64,000 nucleotides of DNA, taken from positions 62,001 through 126,000 of the forward strand of contig CAJUIP010000004.1 of assembly GCA_910586315.1 (NCBI GenBank). Reading direction: 5' to 3'. Below are positions 61,949 through 64,000 of the stretch, in pieces; the stretch's first letter is position 1, and every line of letters starts with the position of its first letter. This DNA is from an uncultured Lachnospiraceae bacterium. GTDB lineage: Bacteria > Bacillota > Clostridia > Lachnospirales > Lachnospiraceae. The notes under the pieces were generated by a model. That model had not been told where the DNA came from, did not search any database, and saw only the letters and a list, made by a program, of their open reading frames with translations. The position numbers and the translations under genes were made by a program.

Positions 61949-62154
61949 GCGTTTAGGGGGGGTGAGGAGGTGGGAAAACCCTTTAGGTGGATTCTATGGC
62001 AATAATATACGACCTCGGTTATGAGTATGATATTAGTAGGGGAAAGAACTTGCATCTTTGGTGGTTAGGAGTTAACATGCACAGCAACAAAGTGCAGAAG
62101 CACTTTTGCTTTGGTTCGGTCTGGTATCGTAACAGCTTGCCTGCGAAGGTAAAC
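61949..62154 (+). other. gene-free right end of the element
   Basis: Contains a polypurine stretch (TTAGGGGGGGTGAGGAGGTG) and no gene. Leads into the right-end heptamers. Confidence 0.45.
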
Positions 62155-62172
62155 GCAAGACTTTGGTAAGAC
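62155..62172 (+). repeat. right-end arm-type heptamers (GYAAGAC)
   Basis: GCAAGAC at 62155 and GTAAGAC at 62166, 11 bp apart, the same two words at the same spacing (order reversed) as at 10563 and 10574. Confidence 0.5.
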
Positions 62173-62201
62173 GACTACCCTCCCCAAATGCAAAAAAACC
62201 G

Positions 62202-62249
62202 GCACTTGCGGATTCGATCGAGCAGGCTGCGGATGAAGGAAAGTTTTAA
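62202..62249 (+). pseudogene. displaced 3' tail of the GGGtGRT gene (attR side)
   Basis: Reads ALADSIEQAADEGKF-stop, against AVAVSVQEAAEAGKF-stop at the end of the intact gene at 10474. Matching positions include S, A-A, E/D, G-K-F and the stop. It is an orphan in front of host-like sequence, as expected for the part of a target gene pushed aside by integration. The two tails differ at DNA level, so an identical att core could not be seen. Confidence 0.45.
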
Positions 62250-62681
62250 AGATCAGGAAATTCTGAAAGAAAAAGAAAGTTCTGAAGAAAAGAGAAGTTC
62301 TTAAGAAAAAGAAATCTTGGAACAGGGGGCGTCTGTCATGGCGTCCCCTGAATATGTGTGTTGGAGCAGATAAGATCGAATAACAATGAGATATACTTTC
62401 ACGCAAGAAGCAATTTGGGGGTTCATAGGAAAGCCCTTCTCTCTGTCAGATTCTATACTTTTTTGTGGCAAAATCATTGATGGTATGCTAAAATCAAAGA
62501 CAGGTCAAAAAGCCTCAGCGCAGCCGAACTACGCAGCCGGAAATTTGTCTTGCCGATGAACGAATACCGGAGGGAATGCTATCTGCGCGCAGGGCCATGT
62601 CTGGGGCAGAATCGTGAGTAAATGAGGACAAATGGTATTTTTTCTCCATTATCTGTATATGATATAATGGAGGAATGCGGC
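62250..62681 (+). other. intergenic region, right flank
   Basis: Starts with a purine-rich stretch of GAAAGAAAAAG-type repeats (62260-62310). No gene, terminator or motif copy. A frame upstream of 62682 exists but lacks a ribosome site. Confidence 0.45.
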
Positions 62682-63818
62682 ATGAATGAAAGGACAGAGT
62701 ACGTGAAAATTCGGTGGATTGAATTTGAAAATTTGAAAACAGGTCTTAAAATTGAAAGGATAAACTTTAATAAAGATATTACCTTGTTAGTTGGATTGTC
62801 TGGCGTGGGAAAAACGCAAGTTCTTAATGCGGTGGAATATTCGTTGAACCTTGCAGTGGATAAAGATGTGATTTTGCGTCCTTATCGTGTCGGGATGGGG
62901 ATTTTAATTGATAGTGATGAATATGAATGGTTTTACGAAATTAACGAGATAAGCAAAGATAAGTTAATTATCAATGAAGAGAGCAGATGCGAATTTACAT
63001 TTGAAAAACTTTTGTGTAATGGAAAGATTATTTTTGAAAGAAAGAATGAGAAAGTACACGTAGTTGGATATGATAAAGTTCCGCAGCCTAAAAAAGATGA
63101 AAGTTTAATTTTGCAGTATTCAGAAGATGTAAATTTTGAAATTTTGCTTTCCGGGATTCGTAAATTATATTCTGTTGAAATCGAATTGGCAGTTAGAGGG
63201 GGAATTCGGAGTGAAAGCTTCAGCCGCTTAAAGTCAAAAGTGACAGATACAATTAAAAATGAAAAGAGCGTAGAGTTTAAAGCATTTAGTCATCTTCCGG
63301 TAGCGTTAAAATTGTATATTGCAAAACGATATTATCCCGAATTATATATTAAGATTTTCGAGGCTGTGAAGGAATTATTTATTGAAATTGAGGACATAGA
63401 CGTAGAGGAAGACAGCATAAGAGAAATGTATTTGGTATCTATTCAAGTATATGGTAAAAAATTATTGCAGCATGATATTTCAAATGGAATGTTAAAAACT
63501 ATATATTATATTGTAGAATTGTTTACAATGTCAAAAGATTCTCTGGTGCTAATTGATGAATTTGAAAATGGTTTGGGGGTGAATTGTATTGATTTACTTT
63601 CTGAATTGATGTTATCAGAACGAAATGATCTCCAATTTATTATAACCAGTCATCATCCTAAAATTATTAATGGTATTGATATGGAGAAATGGAGAATTAT
63701 CGACAGAGATAACTGTATCGTAAAAAATAGTGGCAGTTTAGACTATGGAATAGGGAATAGTCAGCATGATGCCTATTTCAATTTGATAAACAGATGGGAA
63801 TTTGAGGGAAAGATATAA
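62682..63818 (+). CDS. AAA-family ATPase, defence-like
   Basis: 378 residues. Walker A GLSGVGKTQ near residue 40, Walker B SLVLIDEFENGLG near 310, and the ABC/OLD-type switch FIITSHHPKIING near 340. This is the SMC/ABC-like ATPase (AAA_15/AAA_21) type found in two-gene defence systems such as PARIS, Septu or RloB-linked operons. GGAGGAATGCGGC supports ATG 62682. The stop overlaps the start of the next gene (TAATG), so they form an operon. Low GC compared with the metabolic genes on the left suggests recent acquisition. Confidence 0.85.
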   Translation: MNERTEYVKIRWIEFENLKTGLKIERINFNKDITLLVGLSGVGKTQVLNAVEYSLNLAVDKDVILRPYRVGMGILIDSDEYEWFYEINEISKDKLIINEESRCEFTFEKLLCNGKIIFERKNEKVHVVGYDKVPQPKKDESLILQYSEDVNFEILLSGIRKLYSVEIELAVRGGIRSESFSRLKSKVTDTIKNEKSVEFKAFSHLPVALKLYIAKRYYPELYIKIFEAVKELFIEIEDIDVEEDSIREMYLVSIQVYGKKLLQHDISNGMLKTIYYIVELFTMSKDSLVLIDEFENGLGVNCIDLLSELMLSERNDLQFIITSHHPKIINGIDMEKWRIIDRDNCIVKNSGSLDYGIGNSQHDAYFNLINRWEFEGKI

Positions 63819-64000
63819 TGAATTTCTACTTTTTATTGGAAGATGAAAAGTCTTTTCTAAAAGTACTGCCTTCATGGCTTGAATATATGAACTTTAAATG
63901 TAAACGCGTTGCGGATATACAAGAGGTACAAGAAAATAATTATGTTCTGCAGAGCGGACAGGGGGTTACCCAGTTAGTTACGAAAGCCCTCTTTGACACA
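63818..64000 (+). CDS. partner of the AAA ATPase (3' end outside window)
   Basis: 61 residues visible, starting MNFYFLLEDEKSFLKVLPSW and continuing to the window edge. The opening beta strand with acidic residues (FLLEDEKS) resembles TOPRIM-like or RloB/DUF4276-type effector proteins that pair with such ATPases. Too short to decide. Confidence 0.6.
   Translation, partial: MNFYFLLEDEKSFLKVLPSWLEYMNFKCKRVADIQEVQENNYVLQSGQGVTQLVTKALFDT

Larger units (their letters stand above)
10475..62201 (+). mobile_element. integrated ~51.7-kb element of unrecognised class
   Basis: Limits are set by three things. The integrase gene and GYAAGAC heptamers lie at the left end. The same heptamer pair with the same 11-bp period lies at 62155-62172. 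A displaced 3' tail of the target gene begins at 62202. The interior differs from both flanks: nearly all genes run on the + strand, many products are exported, most match no family I know, and the CAGGGGTAY motif is dense here and absent outside. No conjugation ATPase, relaxase, replicase or virion gene was recognised, so it is neither a standard ICE nor a prophage. Exact att cores could not be fixed by eye; the ends are accurate to perhaps 60 bp. Confidence 0.8.

Noticed and set aside
10744..62172. Prophage
   Set aside because: No terminase, portal, capsid, tail, lysis or phage replication gene was recognised among the large proteins.

Overview
The window looks like chromosome of an anaerobic Firmicute of the Lachnospiraceae/Clostridium type that carries one large integrated element. 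The left flank (1-10474) holds ordinary clostridial genes: a partial gene I only tentatively place near thymidylate synthases, dihydrofolate reductase, an AlbA/Schlafen-type regulator, the electron-bifurcating NfnA/NfnB pair, two MATE exporters, and a NifU-like scaffold followed by its usual partner, the GGGtGRT protein. The right flank (from about 62250) carries an AAA ATPase and the start of a partner gene that resembles a small defence operon.

Between them lies an element of about 51.7 kb (roughly 10475-62201). A tyrosine integrase sits at the left end, and a small HTH protein that could be an excisionase sits at the right end. Heptamers of the form GYAAGAC, paired with an 11-bp period, occur just inside both ends. 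The insertion point is at the 3' end of the GGGtGRT gene: just outside the right end there is an orphan 15-codon tail ending in the same GKF-stop. Every gene but one in the element is on the + strand.

Layout of the element: integrase and an orphan D12-class adenine methyltransferase (10.7-14.1 kb); small unknown cytoplasmic genes (14.2-17.6 kb); a 1784-residue exported membrane protein (17.65-23.0 kb); a surface and secreted block with a decaying repeat protein, three related beta-domain proteins and a 1319-residue BspA-type leucine-rich repeat protein (23.5-31.1 kb); a 1.35-kb non-coding region with direct repeats and a candidate structured RNA (31.1-32.45 kb); a second secreted block with cell-wall-binding repeats, a 1099-residue exported protein and a lipoprotein (32.45-39.4 kb); a block of cytoplasmic genes including DUF262, DUF3846, DUF4314 and HTH proteins (39.7-49.9 kb); an amidoligase, a divergent membrane protein, two ribbon-helix-helix repressors with matching operators and a polytopic GT-C-like membrane protein (50.3-54.5 kb); and a right arm with HTH, a second tyrosine recombinase and unknown genes (55.2-61.9 kb). 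I found no relaxase, VirB4/VirD4/FtsK-type ATPase, replicase, helicase or phage structural gene.

The most striking signal is at DNA level. A short motif, consensus CCAGGGGTAYCC with core RGGGGTAY, occurs about 80 times by hand count from 11018 to 61553, almost always on the + strand (three copies seen on the other), plus about 35 near matches. It lies in genes in all three reading frames and in intergenic DNA, and keeps its orientation across the single minus-strand gene. It is absent from both flanks. Known things that behave this way are polar translocase or recombination signals (KOPS, SRS, Chi) and DNA uptake sequences. What reads this one cannot be told from the window.
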